A stretch of DNA of 64,000 bases from Streptomyces sp. NBC_01304 (GTDB taxonomy: Bacteria > Actinomycetota > Actinomycetes > Streptomycetales > Streptomycetaceae): positions 1,426,001 to 1,490,000 of the forward strand of contig NZ_CP109055.1 of the NCBI RefSeq assembly GCF_035975855.1. Direction: 5' to 3'. How positions within the stretch are numbered: position 1 is the stretch's first letter; each line of letters begins with the position of its first letter. Under the pieces are notes generated by a model, which had not been told where the DNA came from, ran no database searches, and saw nothing but the letters and a program-made list of their open reading frames with translations. The translations under genes were made by a program, and so were the position numbers. Of the stretch, positions 34,042-42,777 are shown piece by piece.

Positions 34042-35028
34042 ATGTCCCAGCAGATCCACATCGCCCCGGTCGCCTGGCTGTCGGCCGAGCAGACCGCCGC
34101 ATGGCACGCGGTGGTCAGCGCCGCCATGGAGCACGACCTCCCGGGCCGGCCACTGCCCAGCGCCAAGCAGGTGCACGCCCAGCTCACCACACCAGGCCTG
34201 GACAGCCGCCGACTCTTCTGGCTGGCCACGGAGACAGACGGCAGCGTCGTCGGCGTGGCGGGGCTGCGCCTGTTCACCGCAGCAGGCCAGGACCATCTGG
34301 TCGAGCTGGAGTTGCACGTCCACCCGGCCGCCAGACGCCGCGGCGTCGGTACGCAGCTGCTGTCCACGGCCGCCTTCGCCGCCCAGGTCGAGCAGCGCCG
34401 CAGCCTGCTGACCGTGGCCACCGACGGCACCGCGGGCGACGCCTTCTGCACCGGACGCGACTTCCGCCGCGTACTGACGCTCCATCAACTCCTGCTGTCC
34501 GTCGCCGAGGCCGACGACTCCGCGGCCGATGCCGAGTACCCCGGCTACGAACTGGCGGGCTGGACCGGCACCGTCCCCGACCACCTCGCCGGCACCTTCG
34601 CCGCGGCGAAGAACGCGATGAACGACATGCCCACCGGGGACATGGACTACGGCCAGTCGGACTGGGACGCCGACCGGGTCCGCAAGATGGCCCAGGTCCT
34701 GGCCGACCGGGGCGACACCCTGCTCACCCTCGCCGCGCTCAAGGGCGACACCATGGGCGGCTACACCGAGATCGTCATCCGGGCCGGGGAAACCCGCCAG
34801 GCATTGCAGTACGACACCGCCGTGGTGCCCGCCCACCGCGGACACGGGCTCGGGCTGTGGCTGAAGGCCGCCATGGTGCGCACCCTCAAGGACACCTACC
34901 CCGCCATCGTCGAGATCGAGACCGACAACGCCGACGACAACACCCACATGCTCGCCGTCAACCGGCGCCTGGGCTTCCGCTCCCAGCAGATCGTCCACGA
35001 GTACCAGCTCGATCTGCCCGGCGCCTGA
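34042..35028 (+). CDS. Tandem GNAT-family N-acetyltransferase
   Basis: A 328-residue protein with two GNAT domains. The first has ELELHVHPAARRRGVGTQLL; the second has AVVPAHRGHGLGLWLKAAMV followed by a typical C-terminal strand (TDNADDNTHMLAVNRRLGF). Both keep the acetyl-CoA loop R/Q-x-x-G-x-G/A. Double GNAT proteins include mycothiol synthase and aminoglycoside acetyltransferases; the acceptor cannot be named here. Confidence 0.87.
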   Translation: MSQQIHIAPVAWLSAEQTAAWHAVVSAAMEHDLPGRPLPSAKQVHAQLTTPGLDSRRLFWLATETDGSVVGVAGLRLFTAAGQDHLVELELHVHPAARRRGVGTQLLSTAAFAAQVEQRRSLLTVATDGTAGDAFCTGRDFRRVLTLHQLLLSVAEADDSAADAEYPGYELAGWTGTVPDHLAGTFAAAKNAMNDMPTGDMDYGQSDWDADRVRKMAQVLADRGDTLLTLAALKGDTMGGYTEIVIRAGETRQALQYDTAVVPAHRGHGLGLWLKAAMVRTLKDTYPAIVEIETDNADDNTHMLAVNRRLGFRSQQIVHEYQLDLPGA

Positions 35029-35069
35029 CCACATCGCACCTGCCCCCCCCTCGTGAAAGAAGCACCTGC

Positions 35070-35636
35070 ATGCGCAAGTTGACCTACTACGTCGCCGCCA
35101 CTCTGGACGGCTACATCGCCGGCCCCAACGGCGAGTTCGACTTCTTCCCCTTCGAGGGCGAGGAGGCCGCGGCGATCCTCGCCGACTTCCCCGAGACCAT
35201 GCCGACGCCCGCACGCGGGCCCTGGGGCGTGGCGGACCGTCCCGCGGAACGCTTCGACACTGTGATCATGGGGCGTGGGGCGTACGAGCCGGGCTTCAAG
35301 ATGGGCCTCACCAGCCCCTACGCACACCTGCGGCAGTACGTCGTGTCCCGCACGCTGGTAGCCCCCGACCCCGCGGTGACGGTCGTCGACAGTGACCCCG
35401 TCGCACTCGTCCGTGAGCTCAAGAAGCAGGACGGCATGGGGATTTGGCTGTCCGGGGGCGGCACGCTCGCTGCCGTGCTCCGCGAAGAGATCGACGAGCT
35501 GATCATCAAGAGGAACCCGATGATCCTCGGCTCCGGCATCCCGCTGTTCCAGGGGCCGTTCACCCCGACGACCTTCAAGCCGACCAGCACCCGCAGCTTT
35601 GATTCCGGCCTCACCATCACCACTTACACCCGCTAG
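35070..35636 (+). CDS. Dihydrofolate reductase family protein (RibD C-terminal fold)
   Basis: A 188-residue protein of the DHFR/RibD_C fold: strand 1 RKLTYYVAATLDGYIAGPNGEFDFF, the nucleotide motif DTVIMGRGAYE, and late GIWLSGGGTLAAVLREEIDELII with ILGSGIPLF. Most such proteins are NADPH-dependent reductases of unknown substrate. A related but frameshifted gene is at 60423. The VOC fragment at 35652 starts just after its stop. Confidence 0.87.
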   Translation: MRKLTYYVAATLDGYIAGPNGEFDFFPFEGEEAAAILADFPETMPTPARGPWGVADRPAERFDTVIMGRGAYEPGFKMGLTSPYAHLRQYVVSRTLVAPDPAVTVVDSDPVALVRELKKQDGMGIWLSGGGTLAAVLREEIDELIIKRNPMILGSGIPLFQGPFTPTTFKPTSTRSFDSGLTITTYTR

Positions 35637-35651
35637 CGGCGGCCAACCCCG

Positions 35652-35762
35652 GCCCGCCCTGCCAACACCACCCTGCCTCTGCGCCAAGAGCCATGGGCCG
35701 AGCGGCTGTTCCAGCTGACCGACCCCAACGGCGTGATCGTCCAGCTCGTCGAGTGGGCGTAG
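35652..35762 (+). pseudogene. VOC (glyoxalase) gene remnant, C-terminal end only
   Basis: The frame reads ...TLPLRQEPWAERLFQLTDP and continues NGVIVQLVEWA then stop. This is the last strand-helix-strand of a VOC protein, where the pattern E-P/Q-P-W-x-E-R-L-F-x-x-x-D-P-x-G is highly conserved. There is no start or N-terminal half upstream; the DHFR-like gene ends 16 bases before. It is a deletion remnant. Confidence 0.8.
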
Positions 35763-35915
35763 ATCAGCAGCAGAGAGGCCTGCCGCCCTGGATGGCCTGA
35801 CGCGATCGAATCGCTCCCGGCATCGCGTACCCGTTCAGCCATAACGTTCCTGCAGGCGGCTCGTTGAGCACGCTGACGCAGTGAATCGATCCCCCCATTG
35901 GTTCCGTGCGAAGGT

Positions 35916-35940
35916 CGGGCCCCGGCAATGCCGGGGCCCG
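35916..35940. terminator. Hairpin terminator (11-bp perfect stem)
   Basis: CGGGCCCCGGC and GCCGGGGCCCG enclose a 3-base loop (AAT). It is followed only by TTCC. It lies 280 bases beyond the DHFR-like stop and 150 bases beyond the VOC remnant, before the gene at 36039. Such G+C-rich stems without U-tracts serve as terminators in Streptomyces. Confidence 0.7.
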
Positions 35941-36038
35941 TTCCACTTCACCCGACGACGTTCTCCGCCCCGGCGCGGAAGGCCTGTCAGTGCTGTCGCG
36001 TAGTTTCAATGCCTCGCCGGCGAACGGAGGCATTCAGG

Positions 36039-36893
36039 GTGAAGGCTTACGACTTGGGATTCGGGGAGTCCGCGGACGCATTGCTCGTGCGGCCCGGATC
36101 GGATACCGCCATCGATCTGCCCGAGGCCCGAGTCGCCGGGTGGTGCGGCGGGCGCGCGCCCGGGATCGGGGCTGCGGGGTGGCCCCGGAGTCCGATCACC
36201 GGCCTGCCGATGGTGCACGTGCTCACCCTCGAACTCCCCCCGGATTACCGCCGCAAGGGCCCGGCTCTGGTCGCCATCGCCTTCTTCCAGGCCGACGACC
36301 ATGTCGCCGACGACGTCGACGGCGTCGCCGAGCTGCTGGCGGGCTCGCCGCTCTCGGCCGAGCAGGCGGCCGACCCGTTCCTTGCCGCGGTGGCCGCCGC
36401 GGCCGCCGCACGCCATCCCCGGCAGCAGGACCTCGAGGATCTGATCGGCGGCACACACGCGCTCATCTGGCTCACCGCAGCGGAACTCGGCGCGCCCCGG
36501 ACCGAACCCCCGGCCGACATCCGCCCTGCCGATCCCGGCGATCCCTCCGACCCGTCCTGCTTCGGCCGCAACGCCTGGGACGACAGCGCCGCCGAGACCA
36601 CGGTCTGGATCGGCGAGCGCGCGGACGACCCGAACACCGGCATCGCTCCGTCCGAGGACGGCGACGACGCCTACGTCGAGGCCTGGTCGTCCGAGGACCC
36701 GCACCTGCAGGAGTACTGGACCACCATCAGCGGACGCTCCCACCTCGGCGGAACCATAGTGCCCTGCCAGGCGGTGCCCGGCGGACTGACCCCGTACGTG
36801 TTCGAGCTCGAGGACGGCGTCGGCGAGGTCAACTTCGGTGGCGGGAACGCGCAGATCGACCTCGAATCAGGCGTCTTCGACTGGGCGCAATAA
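36039..36893 (+). CDS. Hypothetical protein, 284 residues
   Basis: A soluble acidic protein without signal peptide or membrane segments. The middle is Ala- and Asp-rich, and the C-terminus ends with VGEVNFGGGNAQIDLESG then FDWAQ. The G-x-GNAQ-DL pattern is seen in some proteins of plasmid or phage defence neighbourhoods, but I cannot name the family. GTG start with GGAGG eight bases upstream. It stands alone before the SRPBCC/TetR pair. Confidence 0.7.
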   Translation: MKAYDLGFGESADALLVRPGSDTAIDLPEARVAGWCGGRAPGIGAAGWPRSPITGLPMVHVLTLELPPDYRRKGPALVAIAFFQADDHVADDVDGVAELLAGSPLSAEQAADPFLAAVAAAAAARHPRQQDLEDLIGGTHALIWLTAAELGAPRTEPPADIRPADPGDPSDPSCFGRNAWDDSAAETTVWIGERADDPNTGIAPSEDGDDAYVEAWSSEDPHLQEYWTTISGRSHLGGTIVPCQAVPGGLTPYVFELEDGVGEVNFGGGNAQIDLESGVFDWAQ

Positions 36894-36919
36894 CCCGGCG
36901 AGTTGCCGATGCCCCGCCG

Positions 36920-37384
36920 TCAGGAGCCGGCAGTCGCGACATGGACGGCCAACTCGGCGGCCAGGCGCCGCATGACCGTGGCGTTGGCCCGCCGCATCGT
37001 GGCCCGGATCACGGGTGCCAGCAGGCGGTCGGCGAGCGGGGCGCGCTCCCAGGCGTACGTGAACGACACGCGGCTGCCGCCGGCTTGCAGCGCTTCGACG
37101 GTGTAGGTGCCGTGAGCCAGGCGCCGACCACCCGCGCTCACATTGCGTTCGACGATGCTGCGCGGCGCGTCGGCCTCGATGACCTCGATCGAGATCTCGG
37201 TCTTCGTGCCACCGAGCTCGGCGGTGACCGTGGCGCACGAGCCGATGCCCCGATCGGGCCCGCTGCAGCGCCAGTTGGTCAAGTAGTGATCGGTGAAGCG
37301 CTCGTGGTGAGCCATGACATCGAGGAAGTCGTAGACCTGCTCGGGCGGGTGCGGCACATCGATCGACGCGGTGACAGGCTTCAT
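36920..37384 (-). CDS. SRPBCC family protein (polyketide cyclase/START-like)
   Basis: A 154-residue protein of the SRPBCC fold: ASIDVPHPPEQVYDFLDVMAHHERFTDHYL at the N-terminus and GSRVSFTYAWERAP in the middle. The family binds hydrophobic ligands. Its start codon overlaps the first operator (37383). Divergent from a TetR gene, so it is probably regulated by that protein and its ligand. Confidence 0.87.
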   Translation of the reverse strand: MKPVTASIDVPHPPEQVYDFLDVMAHHERFTDHYLTNWRCSGPDRGIGSCATVTAELGGTKTEISIEVIEADAPRSIVERNVSAGGRRLAHGTYTVEALQAGGSRVSFTYAWERAPLADRLLAPVIRATMRRANATVMRRLAAELAVHVATAGS

Positions 37385-37423
37385 GTACCACACGGTACAT
37401 GGGCCATGTACCAATTGGTACAC
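37383..37423. promoter_or_regulatory. Twin TetR operators, ATGTACC-N4-GGTACAT
   Basis: Two 18-base dyads: 37383-37400 (ATGTACC-acac-GGTACAT, perfect) and 37406-37423 (ATGTACC-aatt-GGTACAC, one mismatch). Their centres are 23 bases apart. The first covers the start codon of the SRPBCC gene, so binding would block its translation start region; the second sits just before the tetR start at 37431. Confidence 0.85.
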
Positions 37424-37430
37424 TCGCGTC

Positions 37431-38039
37431 GTGGCGAATATGGACGACGTACACCCCAAGAGCGAGACCGCACACGACACCGGCGGGGACCGGCGCGGCC
37501 GGATCGTGGACGCGGCCGTCGATCACGTCGCAGCTCACGGCATCTCGGATCTGAGCCTGCGCCGCCTGGGCGCCGCGATCGGTGTGAGTCACCGCATGCT
37601 GATCCATTACTTCGGCTCCAAGGAGCAACTGCTCGTCGAGATCGTCAGGACGTCGGAGCTGCGCCAGCGCGCTCTCCTGTCTCAGCTCCGACTGGAGCCC
37701 GGCCTCTCGCCCGCCGACGCCTCGCGGCGACTGTGGCAGCAGTTGACGGACCCCGAACTGGCCGGCCAAGAGCGGCTCTTCTTCGAGATCTGCGCACAGG
37801 GCCTGCGGGGCCGCCCCGAGGTGGCACCCCTCCTGGAACGGCTCGTGACGGACTGGCTGGAGCCGCTCGTGGCCGCCGAGGTGGCCGCAGGGGTGGATCC
37901 CGCCACGGCCAGGAACCGCGCCAGGCTGGGACTCGCCACCGTTCGCGGCCTGTTGCTCGACCTGCTCGCCACCGGCGACCGCGCCGGCGTCGACGCGGCC
38001 ATGGAGGAGTTCCTTCGGATGTATTACGGCTCGCAGTGA
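37431..38039 (+). CDS. TetR-family regulator
   Basis: A 202-residue regulator. The helix-turn-helix is ISDLSLRRLGAAIGVSHRML followed by IHYFGSKEQL; the ligand domain runs to the C-terminus. GTG at 37431 or ATG at 37440 both fit. The twin dyads at 37383 lie immediately upstream and it is divergent from the SRPBCC gene; autoregulation and repression of that gene are the natural reading. Confidence 0.92.
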   Translation: MANMDDVHPKSETAHDTGGDRRGRIVDAAVDHVAAHGISDLSLRRLGAAIGVSHRMLIHYFGSKEQLLVEIVRTSELRQRALLSQLRLEPGLSPADASRRLWQQLTDPELAGQERLFFEICAQGLRGRPEVAPLLERLVTDWLEPLVAAEVAAGVDPATARNRARLGLATVRGLLLDLLATGDRAGVDAAMEEFLRMYYGSQ

Positions 38040-38098
38040 GCCGAACCGCCGGCGCGAACCAACAGCAAGGAAGGGCGACGAACGGTCCGGGCGCGGGC

Positions 38099-38158
38099 GT
38101 TCAAGGCAGGCAGCAGGGGTTCAAGGCAGGCAGCGGGCGTTCAAGGCAGGCAGCGGGC
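38099..38158. repeat. 20-bp tandem repeat (3 copies) at the end of a LysR gene
   Basis: Three 20-base units (38099, 38119, 38139), the second and third identical and the first one differing at two bases. The unit, read on the minus strand, carries the last codons and the TGA of the LysR gene, so the gene end has been triplicated. It is not a multiple of three; the extra copies lie beyond the first stop. Confidence 0.85.
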
Positions 38159-39064
38159 GCTCTCCATCGCGCGTTGCAGCGCCGATCGGCAGGCCCGGAC
38201 AGCCGGGTGGCCTTCGCTGCCGTGACGTACGGAGGTGAAGAGCCGCCGGGTACGAGCGCCATCCGGCAGCCGCAGCAGCGGAACGCTCGGCGCGCGCCCG
38301 CCCCACAGCAGGCCCGGCAGGAATGCCACCGCGTGCCCCTGCTCCACGAGCCGCAGCTGAACCAGCAGGTCCGGTGATGCGAACCGCACATCGGGCTCGA
38401 ATCCGGCCTCCCGGCACAGGGCCGTCGCCCACTGCCGGGAGGCGGTGCCTGCCGGTTCCATGGCCCAAGGGTGACCCGCCAACTCACGCAAGGCCGCTGC
38501 CGGTTCGGGTGCAGGTGCATCGGTGGCGCTCCGCGGCGGGAGGGCGAGTCGCATCTCGTCGTCGCACAGCTCCGCCGACTCGATCTCGGCGGAGCGGGCG
38601 ACCGCGTGCCCCGGGTACTCCTCGGCCACGACCAGGTCCACATCCCGCGCGAGCAGGGCGGGCAGCGCCGCCTCCGGTTCGGCCTGCGTGACGTGGATGC
38701 GGAGACCGGGGTGCTCGGCACGCAGCAGGGTGAGGGCCGGCGGGACGAGTGCCAGCGCGGCCGTCTGGAAGGCGGCGACTCGCAGCGTGCCCGTGACGCC
38801 GGCCAGCGAGGCGGCGATGTCGGCCTCGGCCCGCTCCAGCCTCTCCAGCAGAACTTCCGTGTGCGCCACGAGAATCTCGGCCTGCTCGGTCAGCCGCACC
38901 CGCCGCCCCACCGGCTCGAGGAGTGCCACGCCGACCTCGGACTCCAGCACCGAGAGCTGCTGCGAGACCGACGAGGGACTGTACGAGAGGGCGGCCGCGA
39001 CCGCGGCGAGGGTGCCACGGTGCTTGAGCTCACGCAGCAGCCGCAGCCGGTGGAGATCGAGCAT
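38141..39064 (-). CDS. LysR-family transcriptional regulator
   Basis: A 307-residue regulator. The winged helix at the N-terminus is MLDLHRLRLLRELKHRGTLA followed by YSPSSVSQQLSVLE; the substrate-binding domain follows. The ATG at 39064 has GGAGAGG upstream and gives the family start. It is divergent from the diaminopropionate ammonia-lyase-like gene and probably controls it and the SDR. The stop lies inside the 20-base tandem repeat. Confidence 0.92.
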   Translation of the reverse strand: MLDLHRLRLLRELKHRGTLAAVAAALSYSPSSVSQQLSVLESEVGVALLEPVGRRVRLTEQAEILVAHTEVLLERLERAEADIAASLAGVTGTLRVAAFQTAALALVPPALTLLRAEHPGLRIHVTQAEPEAALPALLARDVDLVVAEEYPGHAVARSAEIESAELCDDEMRLALPPRSATDAPAPEPAAALRELAGHPWAMEPAGTASRQWATALCREAGFEPDVRFASPDLLVQLRLVEQGHAVAFLPGLLWGGRAPSVPLLRLPDGARTRRLFTSVRHGSEGHPAVRACRSALQRAMESARCLP

Positions 39065-39156
39065 GCGGACCTCTCCAATCATTCGGTTCTGCCGATGAGT
39101 ATTGCTCGAAAAGATGTGCTGGACCGTTGAGATGATGGCACGGCAGAGTGATCGTC

Positions 39157-40227
39157 ATGCCCACCGCCCACTGGTACACACATCCGCCGGCCCGCTCCTG
39201 GGTCTGCCCGCCGGCCCCGCGCGACGCGGCCGCCTTCCACGCCGCCCTCCCCGGCTACGCACCGTCCCCGCTCCGTGAACTTCCCTCCCTTGCCGTCGAG
39301 TTGGGGGTACGCAGAGTGTTCGTGAAGGACGAGTCGTCCCGGCTCGGCCTGCCCGCGTTCAAGATCCTGGGGGCATCCTGGGCGATCCACCGGGCGCTGG
39401 CCGAGGCACCCGGCGAACGACTCGTCACCGCCACCGACGGCAACCACGGCCGAGCGGTGGCCCGTACCGCCCGGCTCCTGGGCCTGGCCGCCCACGTCTT
39501 CGTCCCCGATGCGGTGCACCCGGCAGCGACTGCCGCCATCGAGGCGGAGGGCGCGCGCGTCACGCGGGTCTTCGGCCCGTACGACGACGCCGTACGCGAT
39601 GCCGCCGAGGAGGCCGGTCGCGCACCCGGCGCCGTCCTCATCCAGGACACCGCCCTGCCCGGATACACCCGGATCCCGGGGTGGATCACCGAGGGCTACG
39701 GCACGCTGTTCGGCGAGATCGACGCGCAACTGCGCGCGCTGGGCGCCGAACCCGCCGGACTGGTCGCCGTCCCTGTCGGCGTCGGCTCGCTCGCCCAGGC
39801 AGCCGTCACCCACTACCGCGTCCCGCGAGACGCCCCGCCGCCCTCACTGTTGGGCGTCGAGCCCGATACCGCCGCCTGCGTCCTGACGTCGCTCACCGCT
39901 GGCCGCCCGACCACCGTTCCCACCGGCGCCACCGTCATGGCCGGGCTCAACTGCGGCACGCCTTCGGGCGCCGCCTGGCCCGTGCTGCGCGACGGGCTCG
40001 ACACGGCCGTCGCAGTCACCGATGCCGACAGCATCCGCGCGGCCCGCGATCTGGCGGCGCTCGGGGTCTCCTCGGGGCCCTGCGGCGCGGCCACACTGGC
40101 CGGCGCCCGCGCCGCCTTCTCCGCCGCCGAACGCCGCGCGGCGCTGGCGGAGCACGCCGACCGCACGGTCGTACTGCTCAGCACCGAAGGCGCCGAGGCC
40201 AACCCGCACGCCCCAAACAGCCACTGA
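39157..40227 (+). CDS. Diaminopropionate ammonia-lyase-like PLP enzyme
   Basis: A 356-residue fold-type II PLP enzyme. The PLP lysine is Lys69 in PAFKILGASWA, followed by TDGNHGRAVARTA and the phosphate-binding PVGVGSLAQAA. The layout and the VKDESSRLGLPAFK start match diaminopropionate ammonia-lyase (2,3-diaminopropionate to pyruvate and ammonia), but a related threonine/serine dehydratase activity is possible. It is probably cotranscribed with the SDR (22-base gap). Confidence 0.83.
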   Translation: MPTAHWYTHPPARSWVCPPAPRDAAAFHAALPGYAPSPLRELPSLAVELGVRRVFVKDESSRLGLPAFKILGASWAIHRALAEAPGERLVTATDGNHGRAVARTARLLGLAAHVFVPDAVHPAATAAIEAEGARVTRVFGPYDDAVRDAAEEAGRAPGAVLIQDTALPGYTRIPGWITEGYGTLFGEIDAQLRALGAEPAGLVAVPVGVGSLAQAAVTHYRVPRDAPPPSLLGVEPDTAACVLTSLTAGRPTTVPTGATVMAGLNCGTPSGAAWPVLRDGLDTAVAVTDADSIRAARDLAALGVSSGPCGAATLAGARAAFSAAERRAALAEHADRTVVLLSTEGAEANPHAPNSH

Positions 40228-40249
40228 ATCAAGAAAGTTGGAGTGCTCA

Positions 40250-40978
40250 ATGCCCTCTCCCGACAAGCCCCTGATCGTCATCACCGGCGCCGGCTCCGGC
40301 ATCGGCGCGGCCACCGCCCGCGCCTTCGCCGGCCTCGGCCACCCGCTGCTGCTCCTGGCCCGCCGCGTCGACCGCCTGGAGGCGCTCGGCCTGCCCTCGG
40401 CTCTCGCCCGTGCCGTGGACGTCACCGACGCGAAGGCGCTGGCGGCCGCCGTCGAGGAGGCGGAGGCGATATTCGGGCCGGCCGACGCGATCGTCAACAA
40501 CGCGGGCGTGATGCTGCTCGGCGAAGTCGCCGAGCAACCGGCCGAAGAATGGGACCGGATGCTCGACGTCAATGTCCGCGGCCTGCTCAACGGCGTACGG
40601 ACCGTCCTCCCCGGCATGATCGGGCGCGGCCGCGGCACCATCGTCAACGTCGGCTCCGTGGCCGGGCGGAAGGGCTACCCGAACCACACCGTCTACGTCG
40701 GCACCAAGTTCGCGGTCCACGCCATGTCCGAGAACCTCCGGGCCGAGGTCGCCGGGCACGGCGTCCGCGTCACCACCATCGCCCCGGGCGTAGTGGAGAC
40801 CGAACTGCTCTCCCACACCACCGACGAGGCCATCAAGGCCGACTACCAGGCGTACAAGGAGTCGACCGACGCGCTGACCCCCGAGGATGTCGCGGCCGCG
40901 ATCCAGTACGCCTACGAGGCTCCGCAACGGGTGTGCATTCGGGAGATCGTCCTCGCGGCGACGGCCCAGGACTCCTAG
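40250..40978 (+). CDS. Short-chain dehydrogenase/reductase
   Basis: A 242-residue classical SDR. The NAD(P) motif is TGAGSGIG near residue 12, NNAGVM follows, and the catalytic Tyr-x-x-x-Lys is YVGTK with the Ser in NVGSVAGRKG. Substrate unknown. It follows the PLP enzyme in the same direction. Its TAG stop is part of the CTAG sequence that the MITE uses as its left flank. Confidence 0.93.
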   Translation: MPSPDKPLIVITGAGSGIGAATARAFAGLGHPLLLLARRVDRLEALGLPSALARAVDVTDAKALAAAVEEAEAIFGPADAIVNNAGVMLLGEVAEQPAEEWDRMLDVNVRGLLNGVRTVLPGMIGRGRGTIVNVGSVAGRKGYPNHTVYVGTKFAVHAMSENLRAEVAGHGVRVTTIAPGVVETELLSHTTDEAIKADYQAYKESTDALTPEDVAAAIQYAYEAPQRVCIREIVLAATAQDS

Positions 40979-41177
40979 GGCCTGTCTTCAAACTCCCGCC
41001 TGCCCCGCGACGCCGCAGTGACATCAGCTGCTGCCGCAGCGGGCGCACTCTCGCCGCACCGGGCGAAAGCCCAAGTACGTCCAGTACGAGGACTTCCACC
41101 CGGCACGCCGAGAGCACGCACCAGACGCCGCGGGGCCGCCCTTCGGGCGACGACGGGAGTTTGAAGACAGGCCCTAG
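40975..41177. mobile_element. MITE-like element, 195 bp with 20-bp inverted repeats and CTAG flanks
   Basis: The element proper is 40979-41173. Its ends are perfect 20-base inverted repeats beginning GGCCTGTCTTC and ending GAAGACAGGCC. It is flanked on both sides by CTAG (40975-40978 and 41174-41177), a four-base target duplication of the CWAG kind typical of IS5-family transposition. It is too short for a transposase, so it would be moved by one in trans. No second copy lies in the window. Position exactly at the SDR stop codon. Confidence 0.82.
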
Positions 41178-41220
41178 GCCCCGCGTTCACCGTGCCCCAC
41201 GCGACCGGCAGACTGTGCGG

Positions 41221-41949
41221 ATGAGGACCCGGACCGTGCGGTACGCCACCGACAGCAGCAGCGACGGCAAGCTTCTCGACATCTACGCCCCCGCCCGGCC
41301 GGGCAATCGATGCGTGCTGCTGTGGCACGGCATGGGCCCCGATGAGCGAGACGTGCTCGCCCCGCTGGCCCAGGAGGTCGCCCGGTCGGGGGCCACCGTC
41401 CTTGTCCCCGACTGGCGTTCGGACCGCCCCGACGGCGGCCGCGCGCATCTGACCGACACCCTGCGGTTCGCCCGCGACCACGTACGGGACGCCGTCGACG
41501 GCCCCGCCCAACTGGTGCTCGCGGGCTGGTCCGCGGGGGCGGGCGCCGCGGTGGGCGTGGCCCTGCAGCCGGAGCTCTTCGACGGCTGGCGGCCAGCCGC
41601 GGTCGTCGGCATCGCGGGCGGCTACCGGCGCCCGGCACGCACCACCGGCACCGTGCCCCTCGACGCGGTCCGCCGGGCCGTGACACCGGTGCCCGTCCGG
41701 CTCGTGCACGGCACCCACGACACGGTCGTACCCGGCGATTCCTCGCGTGAACTGCACGAGCAACTCCTCGCCCTCGGCTGGGACTCCGAGCTTTCCGAGC
41801 CGGCCACGGATCACGCCGGGGTGCTGGGCTGCGTGTACGACCCCACGGCTCAGCGGTGTCTGCCGACGGACGAGCCGTCCGTGAGGGACCTCGGGCGGGC
41901 GACGGCTCGCGTGATAGCGGCAGCGGCGTCCTTGCTCGCGCACGAATGA
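41221..41949 (+). CDS. Alpha/beta hydrolase
   Basis: A 242-residue hydrolase with the catalytic triad visible: Ser104 in GWSAG, Asp167 in HGTHDTVVP and His198 in ATDHAG. The oxyanion region is LLWHGMGPDE. Small esterase or lactonase activity is likely; no signal peptide, so cytoplasmic. ATG at 41221 after the MITE; the promoter is probably in or just after the MITE. Confidence 0.87.
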   Translation: MRTRTVRYATDSSSDGKLLDIYAPARPGNRCVLLWHGMGPDERDVLAPLAQEVARSGATVLVPDWRSDRPDGGRAHLTDTLRFARDHVRDAVDGPAQLVLAGWSAGAGAAVGVALQPELFDGWRPAAVVGIAGGYRRPARTTGTVPLDAVRRAVTPVPVRLVHGTHDTVVPGDSSRELHEQLLALGWDSELSEPATDHAGVLGCVYDPTAQRCLPTDEPSVRDLGRATARVIAAAASLLAHE

Positions 41950-42090
41950 CGCGCGGCGGGCGCCGACCGACCGTCGGGCGTGGCGCCGTCGTCGTTCTCT
42001 GCGCCGAGCACGGGCATGCCTTCCCGACCGGTGCTGCGCACACAGGCCCAGTCGATGACCCTCTGGCGACGACTCGGAAAGCTACTCCGA

Positions 42091-42531
42091 CTACGAAGCC
42101 GGCACGGTGAACCGGTAGACCGTCGACTGCCTGGCCTCGAAACCGAGGCGCTGGTAGAGCCGGTTCGCGGCCTCACGATCGGGCCGCGAGGTGAGATCCA
42201 CGGTCCGCGCGCCCGCCTCCCCGGCCAGTCGCAGCGCCTCGCTCGTGAGGGCGGCCGCGACGCCTTGCCCTCGGGCGGCCGAGTCGACCACCACGTCCTC
42301 GACGCGGGCCCGCACGCCGGCCGGCACCGGGAACAGCACCAGGCTCAGGGTGCCGACGACTTCGCCCCGGACACGGGCGGCCAGCAGAGTGGTGGCCTCG
42401 CTTCGCGCCAGGCGGTCGACCGCGGCGAAGTCCAACGGCTCGGCTCCGGCGGACAGTTGCGGCAGGAGCCTGCCCAGAGCGTCCACCAGTTCCTCGCTCG
42501 CGTGCCGAACGATCTCCACCTCAACAGTCAC
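42091..42531 (-). CDS. GNAT-family N-acetyltransferase
   Basis: A 146-residue acetyltransferase. The acetyl-CoA loop is VVDSAARGQGVAAALTSEAL and the C-terminal strand pair ends with NRLYQRLGFEARQSTVYRFTV. GTG at 42531 is chosen because TGAGGAG lies a few bases upstream. Acceptor unknown. Confidence 0.86.
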   Translation of the reverse strand: MTVEVEIVRHASEELVDALGRLLPQLSAGAEPLDFAAVDRLARSEATTLLAARVRGEVVGTLSLVLFPVPAGVRARVEDVVVDSAARGQGVAAALTSEALRLAGEAGARTVDLTSRPDREAANRLYQRLGFEARQSTVYRFTVPAS

Positions 42532-42777
42532 GGCTCTCCTCATTGACGTACGTTCGACGGCGGTGGCTGCGGAGGGACGACGCCCGCGTGCGTGATCGGC
42601 AACAACCGTCTGCAGGGAGTGAACCGCGCCACCGCGCCGTTGCCGAATGATCGCAACAGCACGCCGACCCCACGTCAACAACGGGGGAACGATCACCACG
42701 CGCAATGCTGCCCCTTGTACGAGGCGTCCCCCGACAGTTCCTCAGCCAGGGCTTCGCCGCCGATGCGCCATGACGAC

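Noticed and set aside
38099..38158. Tandem repeats considered as a CRISPR array.
   Set aside because: No spacers; the units are adjacent and match the end of a LysR gene.
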